DNA from: Turritopsis dohrnii
Lineage: Eukaryota; Cnidaria; Hydrozoa; Anthoathecata; Oceaniidae
Direction: 5' to 3'
Length of the DNA stretch: 64,000 bases
NCBI GenBank assembly: GCA_027922465.2
Contig: BQMF02000145.1
Location: forward strand, 310,001 to 374,000
Position numbers and translations under genes: made by a program. The notes below the pieces were generated by a model, which was not told the origin of the DNA, searched no databases, and saw only the letters and a list, made by a program, of their open reading frames with translations. Positions 42,146 through 54,400 of this stretch are shown here, in pieces. Within the stretch, counting starts at the first letter, position 1; each line of letters opens with the position of its first letter.

Positions 42146-45100
42146 GATTTATCACTAATTCTCGATTAGGTAGATGTTTGTTTAAGCCAGACAAAAACAC
42201 TTTTAGATGGTCTGTCATAGCCCTGTTTTCAGCATGAAAAGGCCTATTAAAAAGAAACAATAATTCATAAACATTCTGCCTTCTTTAATGCAAGATACAT
42301 TCAAATTGAAGAGAAGGGAAATTGGGAAGAGAGAAAGCACTATATACAAAATTAACAAAAACACAATTAAAACCTATAAAATTCTGATATACATCAAGCA
42401 TAAATCGACGAAACACTTAAATTTCAATTGAGACTGGGGCAGGAGTGAATTGGACCCTTGTCGAAATTGATTTTAAGTTATAAGAAGATAAATCTATTGA
42501 TAACTTCATCAAATCACTTTTTTATTTGAAGAAAACTTGCAGAAAGATGGAGAAGATACTTCTGCTTTTACTGTTGCTATCTTCGAAATTTGCCGCTTAT
42601 GATTGCAGAGATATTTCAAGTGGAAAATTGCTGTCAACATACGATCTTCGTGCTCCACCATCAATCAACAGAAAAAAATGGTCGGCTCCAATTTTAAGAT
42701 ACAGCAATCACTGCTCAACAACCCGACTGTTAAACTCAGGGGACATTGACTCAAACCCTGGTCCAACAAACTGCAATATTTGTGAAAAAACTGTCCGGCG
42801 GAATGCAAGGTACGCAACCTGTAACCAATGTAGCACGAATGCTCACTTTAAGTGCGTCAGTAAAATCTCTCAAAACTGGCTCTGTAATTCTTGCACGTTA
42901 TCGCATCTCCCCTTCAGTGACGTCAGGAATATACAAGAATCACTACCTCAAAATCTAAACAATACCGTTGATGCTATTCACGCCCAACCAGCGGAATGCC
43001 CTCATCTTAAAAATCTAAAGTCGAAAGGAACAAGCATAGCTCATCTCAACACTCAATCCATTACCTCGACCTTCGCAGAATTTGAAGCTATGCTATTTAC
43101 CTACAAATTCGATGTGATAACTCTTTCGGAGACATGGTTGAAGAATAACAAAATGTTGCTGAAACATGTCGAAATCCCTGGTTACAAGTTTGAGTATCTC
43201 AACCGTCAAAACAAATGTGCTGGAGGAGTTGGTTGTTACATGAAAGATCACTTCGAATACAAAATCAGAGATGACATATATCGGAAAGACACTTCAATTG
43301 AACATCTCTGGATAGAAATCAAAGCTAAACAGAAAGGAAATTCATATCTTCTTGGAATCTGCTATCAGCCAAGTTCTGTCAACGCAGACAAAGTTAACTG
43401 GATTGAAAAAATCGATACACTGCTGTCGCATATTACAACAAACTGGAATGGACCCCTCAATCTAGCTGGGGATACAAACATTGATCTTTGTGCTGAATCA
43501 GATACTTCTAAAAAATATCTTGAAGTTCTGGAACACCACGGGTTGAGACAACATATTGAAAAACCTACGAGGAAAGGAAAGACGGTGATTGATCATATCT
43601 CGTCAAACCTCAAAAAAGTCGTTGCTACGGATGTTGCTGTGATGAGATAAGTGATCACGATTGCCCTTATGTAATCATGAACATTCGTAAGCAGAAATTT
43701 GAGCCAAGATTCAAAATAATCAGAAATGAAAAAAACCTAAATATTGCAGCTTTCCTGGCTGATGTTGAAGCCCTTCCATTTCCTGCAGTCTATGCTGTCG
43801 ATACTCCAGATGAAATGCTCGATATTTTCAATAAGCTCTTTGTCACTTGTTTGAATGAGCATGCACCGTTAGTGCGTCAGAAAATAAGCAGACCTCCATC
43901 TCCTTGGCTCAAGGATTTAAACATTAAAGACAAACTGTTGAAGAAAAACCTTCTTCGTACTACTGCTCAGAGAACCGGCTCAGAAATACATTTAAACAAT
44001 TATCGTACTTGTCGAAATGAGGTAAAAAAACTCATAAAATCAGCGAAATGGAACTTTTATAAAACAGCACTTTCATCCAAGCGACCGAAAGATGTGTGGA
44101 ACACCATACACCGTATTCTCAAACCAAGCCCTGCAAAGATAAACGCAAACCCTAACAAGATCAACCTCCATTTTAATACTACAGCAGAACGATTGCTTGG
44201 CTCCCAACCAAAGCCTGAAGAAATGCTCACAAAAATCATCAACTCACTGCAAGATACTGAAAATATGCTTCACTTCAAACCTGTATCCTACGAAGATATC
44301 CGCAAGGCAATCCTCTCAATCAGACAAGATTGCTCGACCGGGCATGATAGCATTCCTGCAAAGTACCTAAAAGCCAGTGTGGATTATATTACCAGTCCAC
44401 TCTGTCACATCATCAACAAATGCATTCAAGCTAACACTTTTCCAGAATAATGGAAAGTTTCCAGAATAAGCCCCATACCGAAGGTGAACAACCCAAAGGG
44501 ACCAGGTGACTTTCGACCAATCTCAATTTTACCGATTCTATCGAAAGTTTACGAGAGACTTCTGATGAATCAAAGTGTTCAATTTCTTGAAAACCAGGCG
44601 ATACTCTCACAATACCAGTCTGGGTTTCGGAAGGGTCATTGCACAGTATCTACGTGCATCAAAATTAGAGATGATATTCTGAAAGCTATGAGCAGAGGAG
44701 AGATTACATTATCAGGCATGGCAGATTACTCGAAAGCTTTTGATACAGTCAATTTTGAGACTCTTATACGAAAGCTTCATAGAGTTGGGTTATCTAAAGA
44801 TGCGAAACACCTACTTTGCAGCTACCTCTCCAACCGTCAACAGTATGTACAGATAGATTGCAACATCTCTGATCGGCTTACAGTCACAAATGGGGTCCCT
44901 CAAGGGAGCATCCTGGGTCCCAATCTATTTAATATATATGTTCATGATCTAAATGAGAGCACTACAGGGTCATGTATGCAGTATGCTGATGACACTAACA
45001 TTTATCGATCATTCAAACCAACGGAGTTGCAAGAACATGTGCAAATCATCAATGAAGATCTGAACGAACTGATTCATTGGTCTAGTGAAAGCAACCTCGT

Positions 45101-46382
45101 TTTCAACGCTGCCAAGACAAAAACGGTCTTATTTGGCACACAACAACTGCTGAAATCTCGAAACCTGGACGATCGAAATCTCTATAAAGTTGAATCAAAT
45201 GGAATAGAGATTGAGAGGAAAACCAATTACAAGATTCTTGGCATCATCTTTGATCACGACTTATCATGGAACCTCCACATCAGCCAAGTCTTGTCGACGT
45301 CACATGCAGCTCTGCGAACACTAGCGAGAATAAAACGTTTTACACCTTTTAATGTTAGAAAACAGCTTGCCGAAACATTAATTCTCAGTCGAGTTGACTA
45401 TGGTAACAGTGCTCCATCCTACATGCAAAAACGTCTCCAGAAACTGGTCAATGCTAGTGCTGGTTACGTATGTGGAAGGTACATGAAAACCGTTGATGCT
45501 GTGAACCTGCGTTGGCTACCTGCTGTTGAACACTCCTCGTGGTCAACTGCCAAACTGGCATGGAAATCAATTAACTGCCCAGACTGGCCTAAATTCCTAC
45601 CTATGGAACTGACCAAGGAAACTCGTACAAGAAGAGGCCAAATGGGCAATATGATCAAATGCTCAACAAATGTTCAAACGACGTTCGAATACACAGCAGC
45701 CAAAATATTCAATGATCTGCCAGCTGAATGTCGATCTTTTCATAGTTATGGAATGTTCTGCAAACTAACCAAAAAATATTTTTTAGATAAAGCACTTGCC
45801 AGATGTCTCTCTGTCTCTTAGTTGCCTTTCATTTTGTTTTTCTTGTTCTTTTTTTTTTTTCTTTTTGTTTTTTTTTCTTCGCTCCACAATTTAACCGAGG
45901 TTTTTGCGCTATTTCAACATTGAGCCTAAATTTTGGGTTATCTACAATATTCACTAACCTATAGTCAACTCTACTTTTTCTCGTTTATGAGTATAATGCC
46001 TCCCAATATATTTAGTGCGGTTCTGTTTAACGACTCTGGTTATAGTGACCATATGATTTTTTTTTTCTGTTCTTCATATATTTTATGTACTTTATGTATT
46101 TCTCACGCTAAGGGCTAATTTGTCTCCGTATACATCGAAAGGGCGACCACAATAGTTACGACAAGAATTCTCAACATCGTTCAAGTTTACGTCATACGCC
46201 TGTCTTCATTTTTCATTTTTGACCCTTGTCTTCTCAACCTTCTTGTTCTTGTTTCTGAAGTATATGTTTATTAGCAAATGTTACTTTTCTAATGTTTAAT
46301 TTATGATCGCGCACATACACTAGTCTTTCGCTATTTCAGTAGAATTAGCCAAATGTAAAACTTTGGAACTGAATTATAAACC

Positions 46383-46439
<57 letters not shown>

Positions 46440-48626
46440 AAAGAACTTACCCTAATCCTCTTTCAATTTTCCATTCACAGATGTTCTGCTTAGGAGCTCT
46501 TTTGTATGCAATACGCAAGTGGTCCTGAAGTAATAAAAACATAACATTACTAGTATCCCGTGTAAAAAATTTTTACGGGTTTTAATTCTGAAAGTGACGT
46601 CTCAAAAATGGTTTCGAAAAATTAAATCACAGCATGACGAACAGAAAGGGTATCAGTGCTATAAGTACTTTAAACTTTAGATATAGGAGCGCAGAACAGT
46701 CGTTTTACTTGGAAGATCTTAAACCCATCAAAAATAAAAATACGCGCTGCGTGTGCATCGGCTTTCTTCACTTCAAATTTATCGATTGAAGATGCAATGC
46801 AATGGTTGCCCGTGATGAAAAATGTAACGTCAATATGAAAAAAAAAACACTTCTCACCCTTTTAATGTGTAATAATATATTCCGACATAAACATACAGAA
46901 TTACAGTATACTCTTAATAGTAATATAAGTCCACACTTTCTCTCTGCGGTGGAGAATAAATTATATATAATATGAAAGTATAGGATAAACAAATTGTGTG
47001 TTTGAGTCATTCCATTTTCGACTCCTGATTGCAGATAAGCAAGTCTAATTAAGAAACTCTAGGTATTCCAGCTAAAGCATTTTTAGTAGTTCACTATCAA
47101 CACTGGAGTTATGAACAGAAAAACTTTTTAATCGGAAGATCTGACACACATCAAAATATTCATAATACATCTTTCATGATAGTAGTAAAAATAAATTGTG
47201 CGTACAGGAAAACAACAAAAATGCTGGATAATTAAACTGTGTTCTAACTAAATTGATCTATAATATTTTAACTTTGGTTTAACTTCAAACAAAGAGAATA
47301 TACCTATCGATACTAATTCACATCATCGTGTTAGTAAACAACAACATCTTCTGCAGCCATTTTCAAACACTTATAAATTCTTTACTTTCCATATCTGAAA
47401 ACAAAATAATAATACTTTAAACTACTACTAATTTAAACTACTACTTTCCAGCACACTTTCCTACTATAAACATATACTTAAAACACTTTCTTCTGCTATT
47501 TCTTTTCCACTGAAATTACGCTACCATATTTATACACTGAAAAACATAAAACTACTTTCTTCGTTTGGAAAAACTGCTTTTATGCTTATGTGAGGTAACT
47601 TTCTCTATTTTGCAGAAGATTTTCTACTATAAACATACACTAAATACCTCTGTAAACTTTCTTTTCTTTTCAGCAAGTGTAGTAAACCTTTCACCTTTCA
47701 CCTTCGTCTGCTTCGTGTTAAACTGTCTGTAGACTACGGGATTTACTAACGGATTCCGTCGGCAACCAATCAAAACGGCGAAAAAATAATTTCTTGCGTT
47801 TTGATTGGCTTAAAAATAACTGACGTTAGATGCCCCGTGCTATTATACTAATCGTGAATGTGTCTTGCGTGGTCGAACTGCCGCTATATGACCACGATTA
47901 AGAAGATTTTGACCGTTAAAAAAAACAAAAACAAACACTCTCTAAGTTAAATGTGTTGCACACGATTGCGGATTATTATAAGTAGATCATCAAGATATCT
48001 GAAATTTTGCAAACGTGTTCTGGTTTAAAATATAAATGAAATTTTAACTACATTGCTTTAAACAAAAACTCCATAAAGTAGTTATTATTAAATTACTCGT
48101 AATTCATTTGGAACAATCACCTTATCATTTTTCTTGCTACAACCAACACCTGCGGACTCCATGCTATCTAGCCTCTCCATAATTTTTTAGTTTTGTTCTA
48201 ACAATGCTTTCATAACTTTTTGCATTTCGTCTAATGAGCAAATATTATTTCAAAAGTGTTAAGAAAAGAATTTTGAAGAGAAAGACTAACATATGAAGAG
48301 ATCAAAACTTGTCTAGCTATCTTACCTCTTTCATCAGAATTACTCGGGACAATTATTTCTGAATCGTTATTTTCTTTATTTTCTGGATTAGGAACGGCTT
48401 CAAAGGAAACATCTGAGTCAGGCAGTATTGGCAAAGCAGGTCTTTGCAGGGTTAGTGTCTGTAACTTAGCACTTGGACCACTTAATGTTTTCAACGATGG
48501 TGTATAAGTAAGCTTTCCTTTCGTCGTGTGGAACGGCTTGCTAGTTGGCATTTTGTCTTCCTCATCCGATGAAGAGTCTAACATACATTTTCTAGATTTC
48601 TTGTTGTAACGTGAAAACGTTTCCAT
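42146..48626 (-). CDS. Unrecognised spliced gene or pseudogene, four exons detected
   Basis: Exon 1 (48626-48326) starts METFSRYNKKSRKCMLDSSS and continues acidic and Ser/Pro rich, ending at AGAG|GTAAGAT. Exon 2 (48230-48097) follows tcattag, is a short coiled coil (EMQKVMKALLEQN), has TAA at 48187-48189, and continues KIMERLDSMESAGVG then VIVPNELR. Exon 3 (46524-46451) encodes DHLRIAYKRAPKQNICEWKI. Exon 4 (42243-42146) encodes PFHAENRAMTDHLKVFLSGL and ends at ATC|GTAAGT. Exon 3 to exon 4 joins in phase. I do not recognise the family. The TAA either ends the protein early or marks decay. A LINE fills the exon 3-4 intron and a Helitron the exon 2-3 intron. Exons past 42146 were not found, and an exon between 2 and 3 cannot be excluded. 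Confidence 0.5.
42526..45821 (+). pseudogene. LINE polyprotein: signal-like peptide, 2A-like motif, PHD-like finger, APE endonuclease, reverse transcriptase
   Basis: The likely start is the ATG at 42547 (MEKILLLLLLLSSKFAAYDC), a classic signal-peptide-like N-terminus. A 2A-like sequence SGDIDSNPGP lies at 42736-42765, directly followed by a PHD-like zinc finger with pattern C..C...C..C....H..C...C..C (about 42772-42895). The endonuclease follows with IAHLNTQSI, DVITLSETWL, AGDTNIDL and (after a frameshift near 43640) ISDHDCPYVI. A TAA at 44448-44450 (FPE*WKVSRISPIPK) interrupts the frame just before the RT. RT motifs are FRPISILPILSKVYERL, YQSGFRKGHCT, DYSKAFDTV, TNGVPQGSILGPNLF and the catalytic YADD. 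So there are two lesions, one frameshift and one nonsense. Confidence 0.9.
42736..42765 (+). other. 2A-like ribosome-skipping motif (SGDIDSNPGP)
   Basis: The consensus for 2A-like sequences is D-x-E-x-N-P-G-P with the break before the last Pro. Here the residues are D-I-D-S-N-P-G-P, so Asp replaces Glu at the third position. It sits 55-65 residues after a hydrophobic N-terminus and just before the zinc finger. Such motifs are known near the N-terminus of APE-type LINE proteins in several animals. Confidence 0.75.
46550..47996 (-). mobile_element. Helitron family 2, long unit
   Basis: The plus-strand view starts ctagtatcccgtgtaaaaaa (hairpin gtaaaaaatttttac) and ends cggattattataagtaga. In native orientation it is TC...CTAG with A and T flanks, the same ends as 26907-28562. 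The interior differs between the two. It sits 26 bases upstream of the acceptor of exon 3 of the minus-strand gene. No coding sequence. Confidence 0.65.
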
Positions 48627-49101
48627 TTTTGAGAGATACGGTACAGCCTTGAACAAGAACGAACGACTGAAAGGACTTCAGTTATGTCGTGACAAAAATT
48701 TATATCATTCCTGGGTCACATTCACGAATGTGTAAATACTTATTATTATTATTATTATTATTAACAATCTTTATACAGGATAGGTTTTTTCAATATTTAC
48801 ATATTGCTATTAACAACGTCCTGTTTATAGATTAAATAAAAATATAATAAAAATATTAAATAATATAAACAAAATATAAAATTAAGAGCGTCCATTGGGG
48901 TAAAAATGTAGTCACACCTCTACCATGAGAAACAAGATAGAAAAACGAGATAGAATTTGCTGCAAAAAAAAAAATATATAAAAATACATATAAGACTGCA
49001 AAAAGAGAAACAATAAAACTGAGGAGAAGATGAAATCACATAAGAAGCGTGCTAAAACTTTAGTCTAAAAAAAGAAAGAAAAGATAAAATCGATTTATTA
49101 T

Positions 49102-51447
49102 TTACATAAAAGATAAAACTTGTTTTCTAAATAGATTAAAATTGTCAGTTTTACGTGTATCTGTTGGCAAGTCATTGTAAAGCTTTGCTCCCATATAGTA
49201 GAATCCTGATCTTGCGTATTCCAGTTTCGTAGACGGAATTCTTAAACTAAAGCCATCATTTCTGGTACCTCGACCGTGGGATATTCTCTGAAAATAATCG
49301 TTGAACTTTTCACATACTAGGTTCTCTAAGCACTTTCGAACGAGTAGAACTGCGCGTTTTTTAATTTCATTCTCCATAGGAGTTTGATTTGAGCCAATGA
49401 TTGTTGTAGCCAATTTGTCAATTGATTGAAGTTTGTTTATTTGCGTTTGATTAAATCTGAGGTTGGCATTACAGTTAAAAGTAACACAAGGCAGGATCAT
49501 TCCATGAAAAATTTTAACCATTGATGATCTATCGAGGTAGTTCCGGAGATGAAATAGCATTCGTAATTTTGACATGGTAGTCTTGTACGTTTTGTCGAAA
49601 TTGGTTGACATCGATAGGGTACTATCCAGTGTCGTTCCTAAATATTTGTACGTTTCAGTGGCTCGTATTTCATTTCCATCATAGTAAAGTGAAAGTTTTT
49701 TGCCACATTTGGATAGTTTTTTAGCTGTTCCAAATATCATGGATTCGGTTTTCCCTTTGTTTAGATTTATTACCAACTGGTTGGTTTGGAAATAGGAAGA
49801 TATGTGTTTCAAATCCTCATTTAATTGTTCCTCAATTGATTCTTTATTTTTGCCTGCCACGTAAATAACGGTATCATCAGCAAAGCTTAAAGAATTTGAA
49901 TGCTGCAAACAATGTTCAAAATCGTTAAAATACAGTAGGAAAAGCAGTGGTCCCAGTATGGACCCCTGGGGAACCCCACTACCGATACTCATATATTCAG
50001 ATTTACATCTCTCAACCATGCAAAATTGCTTTCTGTTAAACAGATAGTCTGTAAACCATTCGTAGGCAGTTCCTTTGATTCCAACACATTCCAGCTTTTG
50101 AAGGAGAATCGAATGGCTCAAGGTATCAAACGCTTTCAATAAGTCCACGTAAAGTACTCCAACGATATTTGATTTGTTAACGGCTTTGCGAATGTTATCA
50201 GTCAAGAAGACGGTAGCTAACTCAGTTGACCTTTTTTTACGATATCCGAATTGGTTGTCCAATAAGATGTTATTGCTTTCCAGATAGTCAGAGAGTTGCT
50301 TATGTACTGCTTTTTCTAGTATTTTCGAGCTTGCTGTTAATACAGAGATTGGACGAAAGTTATTTTTGTCGTTAATAGATCCTCCCTTATGAATAGGGGT
50401 TACTTTCGCAGTTTTCCATTCGTTTGGTATTAAGCCGGTAGATAATGATAAATTTATCAAATATGTTAGAGGAGATGAAAGGGGATATGCAACATCCTTG
50501 AGAATTCCAGGAGGAAAGTTGTCACATCCAGCCGCCTTTTTACGTTTTAATGATTTCAGTTCTTTTTCGACGAAAATTCTACTAACATATTGGAATTCAA
50601 ATGAATGCTCTGCAGCTCTAGACATTTTTGGTTTCTCCCATACATAATTCTTAAGTTTAAAAGACTTTAGGGTGTTTGCAACATTTGTGAAAAAACTGCA
50701 GAGTGAATTTGCTGTTGAATAATCTTTTGTGTCATCACTGCTGGTTGTTGCCATGATGGGTGGTGATTCTTTTGTTGGGAATATTTCCTTAATGCACTTC
50801 CAAAATTTGTTTGGATTACGATAATTTTCGGAAATAATATCTTTGTGATAGTTCTGTTTTGCCTGTTTCACTTTATTATTGCAAGAGTTTTTAAGTCTTT
50901 TATAATTTGACCAGTCATACTCTTTATTTGTTTTTCGAGCTTTTCGGAGTACTTTGTCTCTCGTGTTCATTAGTGTTTTGATTTCAAAGGACAGCCATGG
51001 GCATTGCCGCCCCTTAACGCGTTTTGATATTAAGGGTGCATGACGATCAATAATGGAGGCCAGTGCGTGTTTAATGAAGCTCCAAGCTATGTTCACATTA
51101 TTAATAGAATAAAGAGGCTCCCAATTATAATTACTAACATCACGAGCAAGTTCTGTGTGGTCATATTTTGAATAATCTCTACATTCAATTGTTCTCGGTA
51201 GTTCTTTTAAATGATTTAATTTCCGTATGCATGTCACACAGTCATGATCGCTCATACTCAAGGGTATCACTTTGGTATAATGCACGTTAGAACGTTTGTT
51301 TGTAAAAATTACATCAATCAATGATTTTGTTTCCTTAGTTATTCGTGTTGGTGATTTAACGATTTGATCCAAGCCATGTGTAATAAACAATTCCTTTATT
51401 TCTTTGTGATTGGGCTTTGTCAGATAATTCACATTCATATCTCCCAA
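49102..51447 (-). CDS. LINE endonuclease C-terminal part and reverse transcriptase (3' half of split element)
   Basis: This uninterrupted 781-codon frame opens in the endonuclease at GDMNVNYLTKPNHKE and carries TRITKETKSLIDVIFTN and MSDHDCVTCIRKL. The linker (RVKGRQCPWLSFEIKTLMN) and FWKCIKEIFP follow, then the RT: KRKKAAGCDNFPPGILKD, FRPISVLTASSKILEKAVH, FGYRKKRSTELATVFL, YVDLLKAFDTLSHSILLQKL, GSGVPQGSILGPLLFLLYFN and the catalytic FADD. The conserved C-terminal region (LYNDLPTDTRKTDNFNLF) is present. No lesion was seen in this half. The apparent start codon is internal, because the real N-terminus lies at 55368. Confidence 0.88.
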   Translation of the reverse strand: MGDMNVNYLTKPNHKEIKELFITHGLDQIVKSPTRITKETKSLIDVIFTNKRSNVHYTKVIPLSMSDHDCVTCIRKLNHLKELPRTIECRDYSKYDHTELARDVSNYNWEPLYSINNVNIAWSFIKHALASIIDRHAPLISKRVKGRQCPWLSFEIKTLMNTRDKVLRKARKTNKEYDWSNYKRLKNSCNNKVKQAKQNYHKDIISENYRNPNKFWKCIKEIFPTKESPPIMATTSSDDTKDYSTANSLCSFFTNVANTLKSFKLKNYVWEKPKMSRAAEHSFEFQYVSRIFVEKELKSLKRKKAAGCDNFPPGILKDVAYPLSSPLTYLINLSLSTGLIPNEWKTAKVTPIHKGGSINDKNNFRPISVLTASSKILEKAVHKQLSDYLESNNILLDNQFGYRKKRSTELATVFLTDNIRKAVNKSNIVGVLYVDLLKAFDTLSHSILLQKLECVGIKGTAYEWFTDYLFNRKQFCMVERCKSEYMSIGSGVPQGSILGPLLFLLYFNDFEHCLQHSNSLSFADDTVIYVAGKNKESIEEQLNEDLKHISSYFQTNQLVINLNKGKTESMIFGTAKKLSKCGKKLSLYYDGNEIRATETYKYLGTTLDSTLSMSTNFDKTYKTTMSKLRMLFHLRNYLDRSSMVKIFHGMILPCVTFNCNANLRFNQTQINKLQSIDKLATTIIGSNQTPMENEIKKRAVLLVRKCLENLVCEKFNDYFQRISHGRGTRNDGFSLRIPSTKLEYARSGFYYMGAKLYNDLPTDTRKTDNFNLFRKQVLSFM

Positions 51448-51457
51448 GAGGTATGTC

Positions 51458-54400
51458 TTTTTTTTTTATTATTATTATTAGAATATTTATACAGGTACAA
51501 AACTTCAGTTCAGAACATAAAATTTATGTAAATAACTGCTATCAATGTCAGACCTGTGCTGAATTAGTAAATTAGTAAAAAATCATTATCTACAAATAAA
51601 ATAAATAAATAAATAAATAATTAAAATTTGCTGAAATATGCAATACAGGACTGAAGCTAAAACACATACAGTGCTATTCCCTATTGCATACCTCAGCAAG
51701 ATAGAATTTTGAAATGTATGTAAAAACCTATGGTGTATAAAACTGTTTTATTTCTTTACAAAAAGCGTCATAATTCTCAATTTTTCTTAATCTCAAAGGA
51801 AGGTCGTTATAAAGTTTTGTACCAGAAAATTTAAAAGTAGTTTTTCCAAGCTCAAGCTTCGCTTTTGGGACTTTCAGAAGAAATCCTCCATTTCTAGTGT
51901 TTTCTCGATGGTTGTTTATCGCAAAGTAATCGGAAAAGTTCGTACATACATCACCACTCAAACATCTTTTGACCAAGCAACAGGCTTCTTTGTTGATTAA
52001 ACTAATGACAGATGGCACGCTAACTCCGGTAATTATTGTTGCCCTACGTTCTAGAGACGTCAACCTTTTCTTTTGAGTCTCACTGTGACATAATTTCACA
52101 GTACTTCGGTATGTTAACAGCGGTTGTATCATCATTGTGTAAATACTGTACGCAGATTCAACAGTCAGGTATGAGCGCAACCGTCTCAAAAGTTTCAGTC
52201 TTCCACTTGCCTTCTTGTAAACTTTGTCAAAGTTTTTGTTGAAATTTAAATTTTGGTCGACAATGTTACCCAGATATTTATATTCAGAAACATTTTCAAT
52301 TGGTTGCTGACGAAAAAAGACATCAAGATGTTTGTTGGTGTTTGAAAGTCTCTTCCCAGTACCGAAAATCATCGCTTCCGTCTTCCCCTTTCGTAGGTTG
52401 ATAAACAGTTCATTTTCATCGAAGTAGCTAGCTACGTTTTGAAGGTCAGCATTTAAAAACTCTTCAACTTTGTGCTTCCCGGCATTGTCAACATACATGA
52501 CGGTATCATCAGCATACATAATACAGCGACAGTTCTTCAGAATATCTGGAAAGCCGTTAAAGAAAATAAGAAATAGCAAAGGCCCAAGTATTGACCCTTG
52601 TGGTACACCTGATGTTAGTTGTTCACTTGTGGATTCGATGCCATCGATGCATACTATCTGGTTTCTGTTGAATAGATAGTTTGAAATCCATTCATATTCA
52701 CCTCCACAGATTCCATATTGACTGAGCTTGGACAATAGGACTCCATGTCCTACTGTGTCAAACGCTTTGGTAAGGTCGATATAAACCGCACCAACATATT
52801 TCCCCTCGTCGATACAGCTACGGATGTCATCAAACAGCAAGGTCGAAGCAAGCTTTGTGGAACGGTTGCGACGATATCCAAATTGAAACTTGGTTAATAA
52901 TTTGTTTTCTTCCAGAAACGACAAAAGCTGGCCGTGAGCTGCTCTTTCGAGGATTTTGGAAAATATTGGTAAAACCGAAATGGGTCCAAAATTTTCTGGT
53001 TTGCCAGGATCTCCACTTTTGTACACTGGAGTGATTTTGGCGTTCTTCCAGACAGTAGGAAAAACACCTGTTCGGAGGGAAAGATTTACAATGAAAGCTA
53101 AAGGCTGTGAGAGAGTTTTTGCACAGTCTTTAATCATGCATGCAGGAAGTCCATCTATGCCTGTTGCTTTTTTCCTTTTCATAGATTTTAGTTGTTTCTC
53201 GACGAAGAGTCTGGAGACGTACGAGAAAGCAAATGTCTTGTCGGTTTTTCGTGGTTGAGCGTTGTGTGGCTTCCAGATGTAGCTTGAAAGCCAAATAGTT
53301 TTAGATTTTAATTTCGTGACGACTGTTGCAAAGTATTTCGAAAATGTATTCACCCTTTCTCGTGTTTCAGACTTTTGCATAGACGGAAGTGACGATTTCG
53401 TCTTTGATGGAAAAACAGATTTGATTGACTCCCAGAACTTCTGAGGGTTTTTCTTGTTTTTTTCAATGAGATCACGATGATATTTCCGCTTAGCTTCCTG
53501 TATTTTTCCGTTACATTTATTCCTCGCTTGCTTGTACGCTTCCCAGTCGATGTCTGATTTTGTATTCTTTGCTTTTCTGTAAAGTGTATTTTTGTAATCA
53601 ATCAATTGTTTGATATCCTTTCGGAGCCAGGGAGAAGGCTTTCCTTTGACGGTCTTGTTTCGAATTGGAGCATGTCGGTCAAAAATGTCTTTTAAAGTTG
53701 ATGTGAAAAAATTTGCAGCAATGTTGACGTCATTGCACTGATATAAGACGTTCCACTTAATTTGTCGAGTTTCTGCAATTAGATCTTCAGGGACATAATT
53801 TTTGTAATCACGACATCGTACAGTTTTTGATTGATATTTGATATTGTGCATTTTTCTGATGCAACCGATAAGTTCATGATCGCCTATTGAAAGGGACTCA
53901 GTTATTACATTTTTAATTGTTGATGGATTATTTGTTAAAACGATGTCAATGAGTGTTTCTGTTTCTTTTGTGACACGAGTCGGTTGTTCAATCATCTGTT
54001 CAAAGCTGTTAATATCGATAATTGACTTTAAATCTTTATTATCGTTTTTATTCAAGTAGTTTGCATTGAAATCTCCCAAGATAATTACTTCTTTATGCTT
54101 TTGTTGTGATAATTTTAAAGTGTCATTAAATGCCGTATTGAAGTCTCTTGACAAATATTTTGATGAATTTGGAGGTCTGTAGTAACAAGCTATGAGAAAA
54201 GATTTTGCTTGCTGAGGAAAGATTTCTAGCCATAAACATTCAGTTGACTTATGTTCGTAATCAAGTCTTCGTTTCCATTTTAGCCCCTTTTTCACGTAAA
54301 TTCCAACTCCTCCTCCAGTTCCGTTCATTCTGTTTCTTGACACAAATTCATACCCCTCGATTTCATAGAGATTATTAATGTTCTCATTATCTTTTATGTG

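Larger units (their letters stand above)
42400..46440 (+). mobile_element. Near full-length LINE (APE type) with 2A-like motif and (ATT)n tail
   Basis: The coding region 42526-45821 is followed by about 560 bp of 3' UTR and a (TTA)n run at 46385-46437. The 5' boundary is not sharply defined and the value given is approximate. It lies in the intron between exons 3 and 4 of the minus-strand gene. Confidence 0.85.

Noticed and set aside
46385..46437. (TTA)n run as an independent microsatellite locus
   Set aside because: It sits exactly at the 3' end of the LINE and equals the (ATT)n tails of the other LINEs here, so it is the retrotransposition tail.
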